From: Solirubrobacterales bacterium
GTDB lineage: Bacteria > Actinomycetota > Thermoleophilia > Solirubrobacterales > 70-9
Length of the DNA stretch: 60,992 nucleotides
Direction of reading: 5' to 3'
NCBI GenBank assembly: GCA_025450195.1
Contig: JANWHW010000009.1
Span: forward strand, 1-60,992
A model generated the notes under the pieces. That model saw only the letters and a program-made list of their open reading frames with translations. It had not been told where the DNA came from and did not search any database. This document shows positions 34,070-43,157 of this stretch, piece by piece; the stretch's first letter is position 1; each line of letters starts with the position of its first letter. Made by a program: the position numbers and the translations under genes.

Positions 34070-36367
34070 CTATTCGGGGACCGTCGAGCGCCGTCGGTGG
34101 CCGACTTCGCGTGACGCAAGCGCCCCTATCAGCTGCGGGCGAAACTGAAGGATTGCCTCGTCCCGCACCTCGTCGGGAGGGATCCCCATCCTGTCCGTGA
34201 CAACCCCGAAGTCCGCCCTCGGGGACACCAACTTGTGCTGGAACTCCTCCTCCGACTTGGCGTAGTAGTGGTTGATTCGCAGCAGCTCGGTGGTGGCGGG
34301 CTCCCGAGTCATCAACAGAGCCGGAGCGCCGTCCTCGTCAACCGGGTTTCCGCGAAAACGAAAGTAGTGCGCATTCTGGGCGCCCAGCGTCATCCTCGGG
34401 TAGACGATGCACTTGACGAGCACGTTGGAGGGATCGTCGTCCCGAGATCGCATCGGATAGCTCTCGGTGACGAGGCCGTCTGGCGGCCGCCGGTGACCGT
34501 TCGTCCCGAAGAAGCGCCTGTTCACGACGACTCCGGGATGCGTGTCGAAGCGCCGAAGAACCTCGGGCAGTGGAGCGCCTGTAGGAGAGAACAGGAACTC
34601 GTCTATGTCGAACATGCCGATCCAGCGAGTGTCGGCCCGGTGGCGCTCGAGACAGTCGTCATAGGCGCTCAGCTGCCCGGGCTCATGCGGCCACTCGGTG
34701 ACCTCGACCACGCCGCTTGCGATCTCCGGCCCCAGCTCGGAACGCCAGTCATCGGTGCTCTGGTTGTTGTAGAGGTAGAACCGTTCGACGCCCTGGATGC
34801 GGTGGAAGGTCACCCACTCGGCGAGGTACCGCGCCTCGTTCCGAAAGATCGCGCAAACGGCCAACCCGACAGGGGGGCGCGTTCCCAGGGGCCCCGACCT
34901 GCGTGCACGCATGTACTCGATGCGGCGACCTGCATCTCTCACAGAACGGAGGCTCGCCAACAGGGACCCCCGGGGAATACGTTTAGCGCGGCTCACGGAA
35001 CGCTCGGCTCCGGATCGGATAGCTGCGGGGTCAACCGTTGTTGCGCGCTCCTCGCGACCTACGGAGAGCGAGCGGGGAACGCTCGGCTCCGGATCGGATA
35101 GCTGCGGGGTCAACCGTTGTTGCGCGCTCCTCGCGACCTTCGCGGAGCGAGTGTGCTCAACCGGTCTCCAAAGAGCCGCAAAAACGCAGATGAGCACAGA
35201 GACGATCTGGGTTCGGTACCGGAATGCGGTTCCCGCGTTTCCCGCGCTCAGCGAGTAGGCGATCAGTAGGAAGAAGCCGAGATAGATCAGCGGTCCGGCT
35301 CGGGTCATGATTTCACCGCGCCTACGAAATGCCGCCCGGATCACGAAGAAGAAGGTGAAGTATGCCGCTACAGTGCCGAAGAGTCCGATCCCTTGGCTGA
35401 TGTTGCCGAGCTGCCATGGAAAGGGGCGCAGCAGCACATCGGGGATCCGCCGCGGGAGATTGACCACGATGGCCCCGCGAGTCGAGAAGTCGACCTGTTC
35501 GAGCTTCAGGTTCGAGTTGTCCGAGGCGTTCGCTTCCTGGGACGGCTGGAGGTTTTTCTCGAGGCTTTCGTTGGTCGAAGCGCTGAGCACGGTGGGCGCG
35601 GCGACCGCAGCGAAGAGGATGACAAGGGCAACGAGGGAGAGTGAACGGATCGCCGTGCGGTTCTCTGCCCGCAGCCCCGCGTGCCCCACGGCGGCGGCGC
35701 TGGCGGCGATCAGGAACCAGCCTGCATAGTGTCGGGTGGCGACAGCGATCAGGCAACCGGCGACGATCGGGATCAGAGAGCTGGGCTCTCCGCGCTTCCA
35801 GATCTTCGCGCCGCCCAGGGCGATGAGACCGATCGCGAGCATCAGGTTCGCCTCCTTGTGCAGCAGGCTGGAGAAGAAAATGCTGGCGGGCTCGAAGGCG
35901 AGGAGCCACATCGCGAGCACGGATGCTCTGGGCCCGGCAAGCTCATAGACCGCGGCTGCCAACAACACCATGCCCACGACGGCGATCCCGACCTGGGTCA
36001 CGCGCAGCGCCAGTTCGGGCGAATCGAAGACGTAGCGCTGTGCGGCGAGAACGAAGACATGGAGTTCGCGCAGCAGCGTGTGTGTCCATTCGTCGGAGGC
36101 AGAGACAGAGCGCACGACCCCTTCTGCATGACTCAGAAAGGTCAGCTCGTCGCCGCCGCGAAGGGTTTGCGCCATAGGCGTCAGCGAGATGAGAGTGGCG
36201 GCAATCACGCGTATGCCGAAGGCGAACGCAACGGGTCGCCCTATGGCAAACCCCGGCCGTGAGCGACCCAAGTGGCTTACCAGCAAGGAGAGCGTGCCTC
36301 CCAGCAAAATGACCGTCACAAGCGTCACCAGCGTGGAGTGAATGCTGTGATCGGTGAGCGGCAACAT
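34070..36367 (-). CDS. Fusion of a Wzy-like membrane protein and a GT92-type glycosyltransferase
   Basis: 765 aa. Residues 1-about 405 form about ten membrane segments of a polysaccharide-polymerase-like protein, with a large loop after PTVLSASTNESLEKN and the closing AGNAGTAFRYRTQIVSVLIC. Residues about 460-765 are a soluble GT92 (DUF23-like) transferase: LAVCAIFRNEARYLAEWVTF, GVERFYLYNNQSTDDW, WIGMFDIDEFLF (metal DXD) and NAHYFRFRG. The linker is encoded by a tandem 79-bp duplication read in two frames. Without it the first part would stop at TGA overlapping GTG 34996, which would start a 308-aa transferase. That GTG may still be used. Confidence 0.8.
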   Translation of the reverse strand: MLPLTDHSIHSTLVTLVTVILLGGTLSLLVSHLGRSRPGFAIGRPVAFAFGIRVIAATLISLTPMAQTLRGGDELTFLSHAEGVVRSVSASDEWTHTLLRELHVFVLAAQRYVFDSPELALRVTQVGIAVVGMVLLAAAVYELAGPRASVLAMWLLAFEPASIFFSSLLHKEANLMLAIGLIALGGAKIWKRGEPSSLIPIVAGCLIAVATRHYAGWFLIAASAAAVGHAGLRAENRTAIRSLSLVALVILFAAVAAPTVLSASTNESLEKNLQPSQEANASDNSNLKLEQVDFSTRGAIVVNLPRRIPDVLLRPFPWQLGNISQGIGLFGTVAAYFTFFFVIRAAFRRRGEIMTRAGPLIYLGFFLLIAYSLSAGNAGTAFRYRTQIVSVLICVFAALWRPVEHTRSAKVARSAQQRLTPQLSDPEPSVPRSLSVGREERATTVDPAAIRSGAERSVSRAKRIPRGSLLASLRSVRDAGRRIEYMRARRSGPLGTRPPVGLAVCAIFRNEARYLAEWVTFHRIQGVERFYLYNNQSTDDWRSELGPEIASGVVEVTEWPHEPGQLSAYDDCLERHRADTRWIGMFDIDEFLFSPTGAPLPEVLRRFDTHPGVVVNRRFFGTNGHRRPPDGLVTESYPMRSRDDDPSNVLVKCIVYPRMTLGAQNAHYFRFRGNPVDEDGAPALLMTREPATTELLRINHYYAKSEEEFQHKLVSPRADFGVVTDRMGIPPDEVRDEAILQFRPQLIGALASREVGHRRRSTVPE
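34997..35154. repeat. Tandem 79-bp duplication (64 bp identical) at a gene fusion point
   Basis: 34997-35060 and 35076-35139 are identical over 64 bp; the remaining 15 bp of each unit agree at about 10 positions. The period of 79 is not a multiple of three, so the two copies are translated in different frames. Confidence 0.95.
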
Positions 36368-36421
36368 CCTGCGCGAGGACGATAGCCGGACTCGCTGAGG
36401 TCGCGAGAACTGGGCCCCTCA

Positions 36422-36443
36422 GGCGAGACACGGATGTCTCGCC
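36422..36443. promoter_or_regulatory. Perfect palindrome overlapping the BY-kinase promoter
   Basis: GGCGAGACA-CGGA-TGTCTCGCC, nine base pairs on each side. It covers the -35 (GAGACA) and most of the spacer, ending 3 bp before the -10 TATAAT. It is also 55 bp upstream of the divergent fusion gene, so one regulator could act on both. Confidence 0.6.
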
Positions 36444-36452
36444 CCATATAAT
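36425..36452 (+). promoter_or_regulatory. Promoter of the Wzz/BY-kinase gene
   Basis: GAGACA (36425-36430), 16-nt spacer, perfect -10 TATAAT (36447-36452). Only 10 nt separate the -10 from GTG 36463, so the message is essentially leaderless; no Shine-Dalgarno is present. Confidence 0.65.
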
Positions 36453-36462
36453 TCCGCGGCCC

Positions 36463-38010
36463 GTGAACGAGCCGCGACAGGAAGGGCTGGACATCCGCCA
36501 GTGGGGGCGGATGCTCTGGCGCCGCAAGTGGCTTCTGCTCGCGATCGTGATCCTGATCCCGACCGTCGTGTACGTCGGAACCGCACGCCTGCCGAAGGTC
36601 TACCAGTCCAAAGCGACGATCAACGTGCGCGCGAGCGCGGCGGCGTCGACCCTGTTCTCGAGCCACATCAGCGCCAGCTCGGACATAGCCGAGGCCCAGA
36701 CCCTGATTAAGACGACGGTGGTGGGACGCCGGGCAGCCCGCCTGCTGGGAGATAGCCCCGCGAACGCGAGAGCGATACTGGGCCACATCACGGTGGGGCC
36801 TACCAATCCCAACGAAAGCGACGTCAGCTTCCTCACGATCACCGCTCAAGCCTCAGATCCAGTCGAAGCTGCCCGCATCGCCAATGCTGTCGCCCGGGCC
36901 GTTGCACAGACCCGAACATCCAACGCCATCCGCCTCGTCAACCGACAGATCGCGGCGCTGACACTCCAGAGCGAATCCGGCGAAGCGACGGACGAAGCAA
37001 CAGACGAAGCGACGGAGCAGGAACTGCGGCAGCTGCGCCTGCTCAAGGCAAGCCAAGCCGGAACCACGCTGATCATCGAACCAGCAGTGCCCGCCGCGAC
37101 GCCGATCTCACCAAAACCACGGCGCAACGCGACGATAGCGCTGATCCTGGCCCTGCTGACCGCCGCCGCGCTCCCGCCCTTGCTCGACCGGCTCGACCGC
37201 CGCCTTCGCGAACCCGGCGAACTCGAGGAACTGCTCGAGGCACCGGTGTTGGCGCTGATTCCCGACGACGCCTTCCCCGGACACATCCCAGACATGCACG
37301 TACGCGAGTCTTTCGAGACACTGCGCGCGAGCCTCACGTACTTCAACGTCGATCGTGCGCTCTCGAGCCTGGTGGTAGCCAGCCCCATTCAGCAAGATGG
37401 GAAGACGACAGTCGCCGTCAACATGGCACTCGCCTACGCCCTGGACGAACGCGACGTGGTCCTCATAGACGGAGACCTTCGCCGCCCCCAGGTAGCAACC
37501 CGGCTGGGCATGGAGGTCGGCGTTGGGCTCGACGCTGTTCTGGTCGGTACGAAAACGCTCGATGAAACGCTTGTCGACATAAACGTCGAGGCAGGGCGCT
37601 TGCGAATCCTTCCCGGGGCCATCCCCCCACCCAACCCCGCCGTCCTGCTTGGCTCAAAGCGGATGCGCTCGCTCCTCGCCGAACTCTCCGAGCAGGTCGA
37701 CCTGGTGGTGATCGACACCCCTGGCCTGCTCGCCGTCAGCGATGCGATCCCGCTGTTCAACCAGGTCGACGGGAGCGTACTCGTCTCACGCCTGGGCCGG
37801 ACCCCAAAAGACGCGATTCAGCGCGCCAACCAAGTCATCAAATCTGCCGGCGGAACCGTGCTCGGCAGCGTCGCCACAGGCGCCCACGCGGGCGGGATCT
37901 ACGGCTACTACGGCTACTACGGGAGCTACGGCGACGGAGCCGAGTCGCGCAACGGGTCCGGACGCCTGCGCAAACTCTCATTCGGCGGCTTCCGCCGTTC
38001 GTCCGACTAG
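36463..38010 (+). CDS. Polysaccharide co-polymerase with BY-kinase domain (Wzz-Wzc-like)
   Basis: 515 aa controller of polysaccharide chain length and export. Wzz domain at 1-about 240 between two membrane helices (WLLLAIVILIPTVVYVG and TIALILALLTAAALPPL), with an acidic EATDEATDEATEQ repeat in the outer coiled coil. The cytoplasmic tyrosine kinase domain follows: Walker A SPIQQDGKTTVAVN, Walker A' VVLIDGDLRRP, Walker B LVVIDTPG. The tail has the autophosphorylated tyrosine cluster YGYYGYYGSYG. Divergent from the fusion gene, with a palindromic operator between. No matching PTP phosphatase is seen in the window. Confidence 0.9.
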   Translation: MNEPRQEGLDIRQWGRMLWRRKWLLLAIVILIPTVVYVGTARLPKVYQSKATINVRASAAASTLFSSHISASSDIAEAQTLIKTTVVGRRAARLLGDSPANARAILGHITVGPTNPNESDVSFLTITAQASDPVEAARIANAVARAVAQTRTSNAIRLVNRQIAALTLQSESGEATDEATDEATEQELRQLRLLKASQAGTTLIIEPAVPAATPISPKPRRNATIALILALLTAAALPPLLDRLDRRLREPGELEELLEAPVLALIPDDAFPGHIPDMHVRESFETLRASLTYFNVDRALSSLVVASPIQQDGKTTVAVNMALAYALDERDVVLIDGDLRRPQVATRLGMEVGVGLDAVLVGTKTLDETLVDINVEAGRLRILPGAIPPPNPAVLLGSKRMRSLLAELSEQVDLVVIDTPGLLAVSDAIPLFNQVDGSVLVSRLGRTPKDAIQRANQVIKSAGGTVLGSVATGAHAGGIYGYYGYYGSYGDGAESRNGSGRLRKLSFGGFRRSSD

Positions 38011-38024
38011 ACAGTGGCTGGCAG

Positions 38025-39203
38025 CTACGCCACTAGCTCCAGGTACAGCGCATCGATGTCACTCAGCAGCCGGTCGGCTCCGTAGCGGCCGAGCGCACCC
38101 TGCCTCGCGGCGCGGCCGCAGATCTCACGCCGCTGTGCATCGACTGCCATCCCCACAATTGCATTCGCCAGCGCCGCGACGTCGCCTCGTGGCACGAGGA
38201 TGCCCGTGTCCCCAGTTACGACCTCCCCCACGCCCCCCACTTCGGTGGCGACAGCGGGCAGCCCCGCCGCCGCCGCCTCGATCAGAGACACCGGCGTGCC
38301 CTCGTTGTCGGAGGAGAGGACGGCGACGTCCGCGGCGGCGAAGATCGGGCGCAGCTCGCGCCGGTAGCCGAGGAAGAGCACGTCAGCGGCGATGCCTAGC
38401 TCCGCAGCCTGGCGTTCGAGCCGCGGGCGCTCGTCGCCATCGCCGACCACCGCGAGCCGCAGGCGCGGCTCGGACTCCCTGGCCTGCGCCACAGCTCGCA
38501 AAAGCAGGTCGAGACGCTTGATTGGGACGATGCGGCCGACGAATACGAGGAGGATCTCGCCGGAGTGGACTCCCAGCTCTTCGCGCGACTGGGTCCTCAA
38601 CCCCTCGACAGGCTCCGCCAGGAGATCGAGGTCGAGTCCGAGGGGAAGAACCTGGAACCTCTCCCGTGGAGCGACGCCGAGGCGCACCAGGTCATCGACA
38701 GTCGCCTGGCTGACCCCGATCAGGCGATCGCTGACCCGAGCCAGGGCTCGCTCCAACTCGAGGTAGAGTCTGGCCTTCGCCACGCCGAAGTAACCCTCCA
38801 GGACGTGGCCGTGGTAAGTGTGGACGATAGCCGGGCGGGGACGAACCGCAAGCGAGGCCTGGCGCCCCAGAAAGCCCGCCTTCGCGGTGTGCGTGTGGAC
38901 AATGTCCGGCTTGAAGGCCCGTGCCACGCGGATCAGCTTCAGCAGCGCCAGGGAATCCCGGAGGGGGCGCACCGGCTGGCGCAGCTCACCGACGAAGCGC
39001 ATCCTCGCGCCCTCCTCTTCGGCTAGGTCGGCTAACGAAGCCTCGCCCGCGGCCAGCGTGCCATGGACGAGCAGGGTCTCGTAGCGCTCGGGGTCAAAGC
39101 GCCTGCCACTGAGCAACGCAGCCTGGTGGGCCGGCCCGCCCATGTTGAGACGACCGATGATTCGCAGGACGCGCAGGCGATCACGGTCGCTCGGGTCGGG
39201 CAT
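38025..39203 (-). CDS. Glycosyltransferase family 4
   Basis: 392 aa from ATG 39203. RVLRIIGRLNMGGPAHQAAL is the usual acceptor-side Gly-rich start, KPDIVHTHTAKAGFLGR and VHTYHGHVLEGYF follow, and the donor half has LLVFVGRIVPIKRLDLLL, AVVGDGDERPRLE and SSDNEGTPVSLIEAAAAGLP (EX7E motif). Similar to EPS and teichuronic-type GT4 enzymes. 19 nt after the epimerase gene stop; likely co-transcribed with it. Confidence 0.9.
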   Translation of the reverse strand: MPDPSDRDRLRVLRIIGRLNMGGPAHQAALLSGRRFDPERYETLLVHGTLAAGEASLADLAEEEGARMRFVGELRQPVRPLRDSLALLKLIRVARAFKPDIVHTHTAKAGFLGRQASLAVRPRPAIVHTYHGHVLEGYFGVAKARLYLELERALARVSDRLIGVSQATVDDLVRLGVAPRERFQVLPLGLDLDLLAEPVEGLRTQSREELGVHSGEILLVFVGRIVPIKRLDLLLRAVAQARESEPRLRLAVVGDGDERPRLERQAAELGIAADVLFLGYRRELRPIFAAADVAVLSSDNEGTPVSLIEAAAAGLPAVATEVGGVGEVVTGDTGILVPRGDVAALANAIVGMAVDAQRREICGRAARQGALGRYGADRLLSDIDALYLELVA

Positions 39204-39222
39204 CGGAGCCGCCGTCGAACCG

Positions 39223-40200
39223 TCAGCAGGCGCTGTCAAGCGTTTCCCGCTGCCACCGCTCCTCGAACTCCGCGTAGGTCCTGCGCAACCCCTCCTCGAA
39301 ATCGACCGCAGGCGCGTATCCAAGAACCTCCCGTGCCTTGGAGATGTCGGCAAGCGAGTGGCGCACGTCACCCGGCCGCGGATCGGTGTTCACGGTCTCG
39401 ATCTCCCTGCCGGCAAACGTCGAGAGCCGCGCAACGATGTCGTTGAGGCTGGTCCGCTCCCCGCAGGCGATGTTGAACGCCTCGCCGGCCGCACCCGGGG
39501 CGCTCGCCGCCAGCAAGTTGGCGTCGACGGCATTGTCGACGAAGGTGAAATCGCGCGACTGCTCCCCGTCGCCATGGACCACTGGGCGGCCGCCGTCGAG
39601 CGCGGCGGTGATGAAGTTCGGTATCACGGCGGCGTATTGCGACTGTGGGTCCTGGCCCGGACCGAAGACGTTGAAGTAGCGAAGGGCTACGGTCTCGAGG
39701 CTGTAGACCTCGTGGAAGGCGCGGCAGTAACCCTCCGCCGCAAGCTTCGAGACCGCATAGGGGGCAATCGGCAGAGTGGGCATGTCCTCGCGCTTCGGGA
39801 GCTCCGTGCTGGCGCCATAGAGAGAGGAGGACGATGCGTAGACGACCCGCTGCACGCCCTCGTCGCGAGCGGCGAGCAGCACGTTCAAGGTGCCGATGAC
39901 GTTGGTGGCGTTGCTGGTCAGCGGATCCTGGATCGAGCGCGGCACCGAGGGCAGGGCGCCGAGGTGAAAGGCGTAGTCGCAACCGCGCACAGCATTGTGA
40001 ACCCGCTCGTAGCTCTGCAGGTCACCCTCGATCAACTCGATGTCGTCGAAGACGTCCTCAAGGTTTGTGCGGCGACCGGTGGCGAAGTTGTCAAGAACGC
40101 GAACGCTCTGCCCGTCGCGCAGCAACCGCCTGACCAAGGCCGAACCGATGAAGCCGCCCCCGCCGGTTACGAGCGCAACGGTCCCGGTCCCCATCATCAA
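39223..40200 (-). CDS. NAD-dependent sugar-nucleotide epimerase/dehydratase
   Basis: 325 aa extended SDR. NAD site VTGGGGFIGSALVRRLL, substrate base in ASSSSLYG, catalytic YAVSK, and RYFNVFGPGQDP plus GDGEQSRDFTFVDN, typical of UDP-glucose or UDP-GlcNAc 4-epimerases (GalE/WbpP group). Supplies an epimerised UDP-sugar to the pathway. Several in-frame ATGs lie at 40200-40194. Located between the GT14 paralog and a GT4 gene on the same strand. Confidence 0.88.
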   Translation of the reverse strand: MMMGTGTVALVTGGGGFIGSALVRRLLRDGQSVRVLDNFATGRRTNLEDVFDDIELIEGDLQSYERVHNAVRGCDYAFHLGALPSVPRSIQDPLTSNATNVIGTLNVLLAARDEGVQRVVYASSSSLYGASTELPKREDMPTLPIAPYAVSKLAAEGYCRAFHEVYSLETVALRYFNVFGPGQDPQSQYAAVIPNFITAALDGGRPVVHGDGEQSRDFTFVDNAVDANLLAASAPGAAGEAFNIACGERTSLNDIVARLSTFAGREIETVNTDPRPGDVRHSLADISKAREVLGYAPAVDFEEGLRRTYAEFEERWQRETLDSAC

Positions 40201-40281
40201 CCGGAGTCTAGCCTAGGCCCATCAGTCTGCGCGGTGGCATCCACTTCGTCCGATACCTCGAGCCCGGTCACTATTTACGGC

Positions 40282-41193
40282 CTAGACATTCAGCAGCGAA
40301 GCCAGCCGCGCAAGCACGGCGGGGTCCACCGTTGTGTCGAACTTACGACCGAACAGCAACTCGCTTTCCAGCATTGCGGGTAGGTCCGCGGTGGTGAGCA
40401 CGCGAGGATGACTCTCTTTTTCAGGCCAGCGCATGAAGCGAAGTGTGTCATTGACAATCTCGTGCTCAGCGGCGAAATCGGTGCCGAGCAGGATGCTCTG
40501 AAAGAACAGCTCGTCGGGAGCAAGCGTGTACTTGTGGTAGTGCCGATAGTCGGGGTGTTCGTTTACAAACTCGAGGATGCAATCGGCGGCCGCCCGGCTC
40601 AAGTTCCACCACTGCGACCCGCCGAAGGCACGCGCGTAGGAGGGGAAGCGACGGGTCGCCCTGAGGGCGCTGCGCGCTCTAAGCATCTCGTTGAGGATCC
40701 GGCCCTTCCCGTTGAAGAAGCTCGTGTCCTCTCCCCGGGGGATGCACGTCTCGCGCCGTCCCAAGACCGTGTAGGTGTAGAAGTCCGTGCGATCGCGCCC
40801 TTCGAACCGCCAGCGAGGAGTCGGTAGAGGGAAATGCTCCAGATAGCTGCGCAACCCCGCCTTCTCGAAGAAGGTGTGGATCTCACCCACGGGACGCAGC
40901 GGGAAGTCGTGGCCACTGATCAGAGCGAAGTAATCGCATCCGTCTTTCACCCCCTGCGTTAGTCCCTCCAGCGCTGCGTCGACGAGATCGGCGCTCCCCC
41001 AGGCGCTTGGATGACGAGGCAGCAGCTCGACTTCGCGCACACCGGCATCTGCAACTGCGCTGGTGAACGGCGCCAGCTCGGAGCGCCGGTCGACGTGCAG
41101 GTACAGGCGGACCTGGGGGTGGCAGAGTGCCGACAGCAGCCGCGCCAGCTGGTCCGGCTTGTCGTGCGCCAGGACGACGATTGCCAGCCTCAT
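40282..41193 (-). CDS. GT14-type N-acetylglucosaminyltransferase-like protein, paralog
   Basis: 303 aa, the same length as the paralog at 26599 and alignable without gaps: VVLAHDKPDQLARLLSAL, FALISGHDFPLRP, AFGGSQWWNLSR and TLAPDELFFQSILLG. Active-site elements are kept, so both copies should be functional, perhaps with different acceptors. Overlaps nothing; 81 bp separate it from the epimerase gene downstream. Confidence 0.85.
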   Translation of the reverse strand: MRLAIVVLAHDKPDQLARLLSALCHPQVRLYLHVDRRSELAPFTSAVADAGVREVELLPRHPSAWGSADLVDAALEGLTQGVKDGCDYFALISGHDFPLRPVGEIHTFFEKAGLRSYLEHFPLPTPRWRFEGRDRTDFYTYTVLGRRETCIPRGEDTSFFNGKGRILNEMLRARSALRATRRFPSYARAFGGSQWWNLSRAAADCILEFVNEHPDYRHYHKYTLAPDELFFQSILLGTDFAAEHEIVNDTLRFMRWPEKESHPRVLTTADLPAMLESELLFGRKFDTTVDPAVLARLASLLNV

Positions 41194-41282
41194 CGGTTTC
41201 CTCGCAACACAGACGGGCCCTTGCTTGGGTTTCTCGCGGTCATAGGGTCATTCCGAGCCGGGCAACGGTATCGTCGGGTCGC

Positions 41283-43157
41283 GTGTGCGGGATTGCCGGC
41301 AAGGTCGACCGCGATGCCGGGGTCTCGGCGTCCCTGATCGAGCAGATGTGCGAGCGCCAGGCGCACCGTGGACCCGATTCGCGCGGCGTCTTCTCGGGGA
41401 ACGGTGTCGGCCTGGGGATCCAGAGGCTGCGGGTCATCGACTTGGAGACGGGCGACCAACCCGTCTACAACGAGGACCACTCCGTCGTCGTCGTGCTCAA
41501 TGGCGAGATCTACAACTATCGGGAGCTGCGCCGCGAGCTCGAGAGCAGAGGGCACTCCTTCTCGACCCACGGCGACACCGAGGTGATCGTCCACCTCTAC
41601 GAGGAGGAGGGCGTCGACCTTGTGCACCGGCTGAGCGGGATGTTCGCCTTCGCACTCTGGGACGAGCGCCGCCGGCGCCTGCTGATAGCTCGCGATCGGG
41701 TTGGCAAGAAGCCACTGTTCTACTCTGAGCGGAGCGGCTCGCTTTCCTTCGCGTCGGAGCTGGGGGCGCTAATGGCCGATGAGTCGATTCCCCGCGAGGT
41801 CGATCCGACGGCGATCGACTGCTACCTCGCCTACGGCTACATCCAGGCACCGCGATCGATCTGGCGCGCCGTCAAGAAGCTGCCGCCCGCCCACACGTTG
41901 GTTTGGGAGGACGGAAGCGCCCGTATCGAGAGGTACTGGCACCTCGACTACTCTCAGAAGACCGACGCTCCGCTGCCCGAACTGGAAGAGGAGCTGCGCC
42001 AGCACATCGGCGCGGCCGTGCGGCGGCGGATGATCGCCGACGTGCCGCTGGGGGCACTCCTCTCGGGCGGCGTCGACTCCGCGGTTGTGGTCTCGGAGAT
42101 GGCCGCTGCCGCAACGCAACAGGTGAAGACGTTCTCGATCGGCTTCGCGCAGGAGGAGTACAACGAGCTGCCGCTCGCCCGCCTCACAGCCGAGCGCTTC
42201 GGCACTGACCATGAGGAGTTCACGGTCGAGCCGGATGCGATCGAGATCGTCCCGAAGCTGGTCCGCCACTACGGCGAGCCCTTCGCCGATTCCTCCGCGA
42301 TCCCCAGCTTCTATCTGGCGGAGATCACGCGGCGGCAGGTGACGGTCGCGCTGAACGGCGACGGCGGCGACGAGAGCTTCGCCGGCTACCTCCGATATGT
42401 CGCCAACAACCTCAGCGGCGGCTTGGACCTGGTGCCCCGGCCGCTGCGCCGAGGTGCCGCCGGGGCCGCGGAGCGCCTGCTCCGGCTGGGGGACGCCCGA
42501 GGGTTGCGAAGCTACGGGCGGCGCTTCCTGACCTCCGTGGGCGAGGACGCGCCGGGCCGCTACGCGGACCACGTCTGCATCTTCAACCGCTCCGAGCGCG
42601 AAGCGCTGCTCGGCGAGGCGGCGCTTGCGGCAGTCGGAACGGAGACCGCGGATGTGATCGCGCGCCCCTGGCGTGAAGCCTCGGGGCGCAGCAGACTCGA
42701 CGTGCTGCTCGAGACCGACGTCGATACCTATCTTCCCGGCGACCTGCTGGTCAAGATGGACATCGCCTCGATGGCCTACTCGCTCGAGGCGCGATCGCCC
42801 CTGTTGGATCCGGAGCTGATGCAGTTCGCCGCGGCGCTGCCGGCCAAGTACAAGGCGCGGCTTGCCAGCAAGAAGTGGATCCTGCGGCGCGCCTACCGCG
42901 GGCGCATTCCGAACGAGGTGCTGGACGGTAAAAAGCGGGGCTTTGGCGTCCCCTTGGGCGCCTGGTTTCGCAACGAGTTGCGTGACTTCACCCGCGACGT
43001 TTTGCTCGATCCCTCAACGCTCGACCGCGGCCTTTTCGGAGAGGCACAGGTGCGGGACCTACTCGCCCTCCACGAGGGCGGCGGCGCCGACCGCTCGATG
43101 CAGATCTGGGCTCTGCTGATGCTCGCCCTCTGGCACAGCGAGTTCGTCGACGGCTAG
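41283..43157 (+). CDS. asnB: Asparagine synthase (glutamine-hydrolysing)-like amidotransferase
   Basis: 624 aa. GTG 41283 is followed by TGC so the processed protein starts with the catalytic Cys (CGIAGKV), which fixes the start. Glutaminase domain 1-about 200 (RGPDSRGVFS, VLNGEIYNYRELR), then synthetase domain with the PP-loop LLSGGVDSAVV and LNGDGGDESFAGYLRY. In polysaccharide loci AsnB-type enzymes often amidate uronic acids or modify sugars, so the substrate need not be aspartate. Its last 99 bp overlap the convergent WecA-like gene. Confidence 0.9.
   Translation: MCGIAGKVDRDAGVSASLIEQMCERQAHRGPDSRGVFSGNGVGLGIQRLRVIDLETGDQPVYNEDHSVVVVLNGEIYNYRELRRELESRGHSFSTHGDTEVIVHLYEEEGVDLVHRLSGMFAFALWDERRRRLLIARDRVGKKPLFYSERSGSLSFASELGALMADESIPREVDPTAIDCYLAYGYIQAPRSIWRAVKKLPPAHTLVWEDGSARIERYWHLDYSQKTDAPLPELEEELRQHIGAAVRRRMIADVPLGALLSGGVDSAVVVSEMAAAATQQVKTFSIGFAQEEYNELPLARLTAERFGTDHEEFTVEPDAIEIVPKLVRHYGEPFADSSAIPSFYLAEITRRQVTVALNGDGGDESFAGYLRYVANNLSGGLDLVPRPLRRGAAGAAERLLRLGDARGLRSYGRRFLTSVGEDAPGRYADHVCIFNRSEREALLGEAALAAVGTETADVIARPWREASGRSRLDVLLETDVDTYLPGDLLVKMDIASMAYSLEARSPLLDPELMQFAAALPAKYKARLASKKWILRRAYRGRIPNEVLDGKKRGFGVPLGAWFRNELRDFTRDVLLDPSTLDRGLFGEAQVRDLLALHEGGGADRSMQIWALLMLALWHSEFVDG

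Noticed and set aside
34997..35154. Assembly artefact as cause of the tandem duplication
   Set aside because: The trailing 15 bp of the two units differ at about five positions, which a duplicated read error would not give. It is not excluded without reads.
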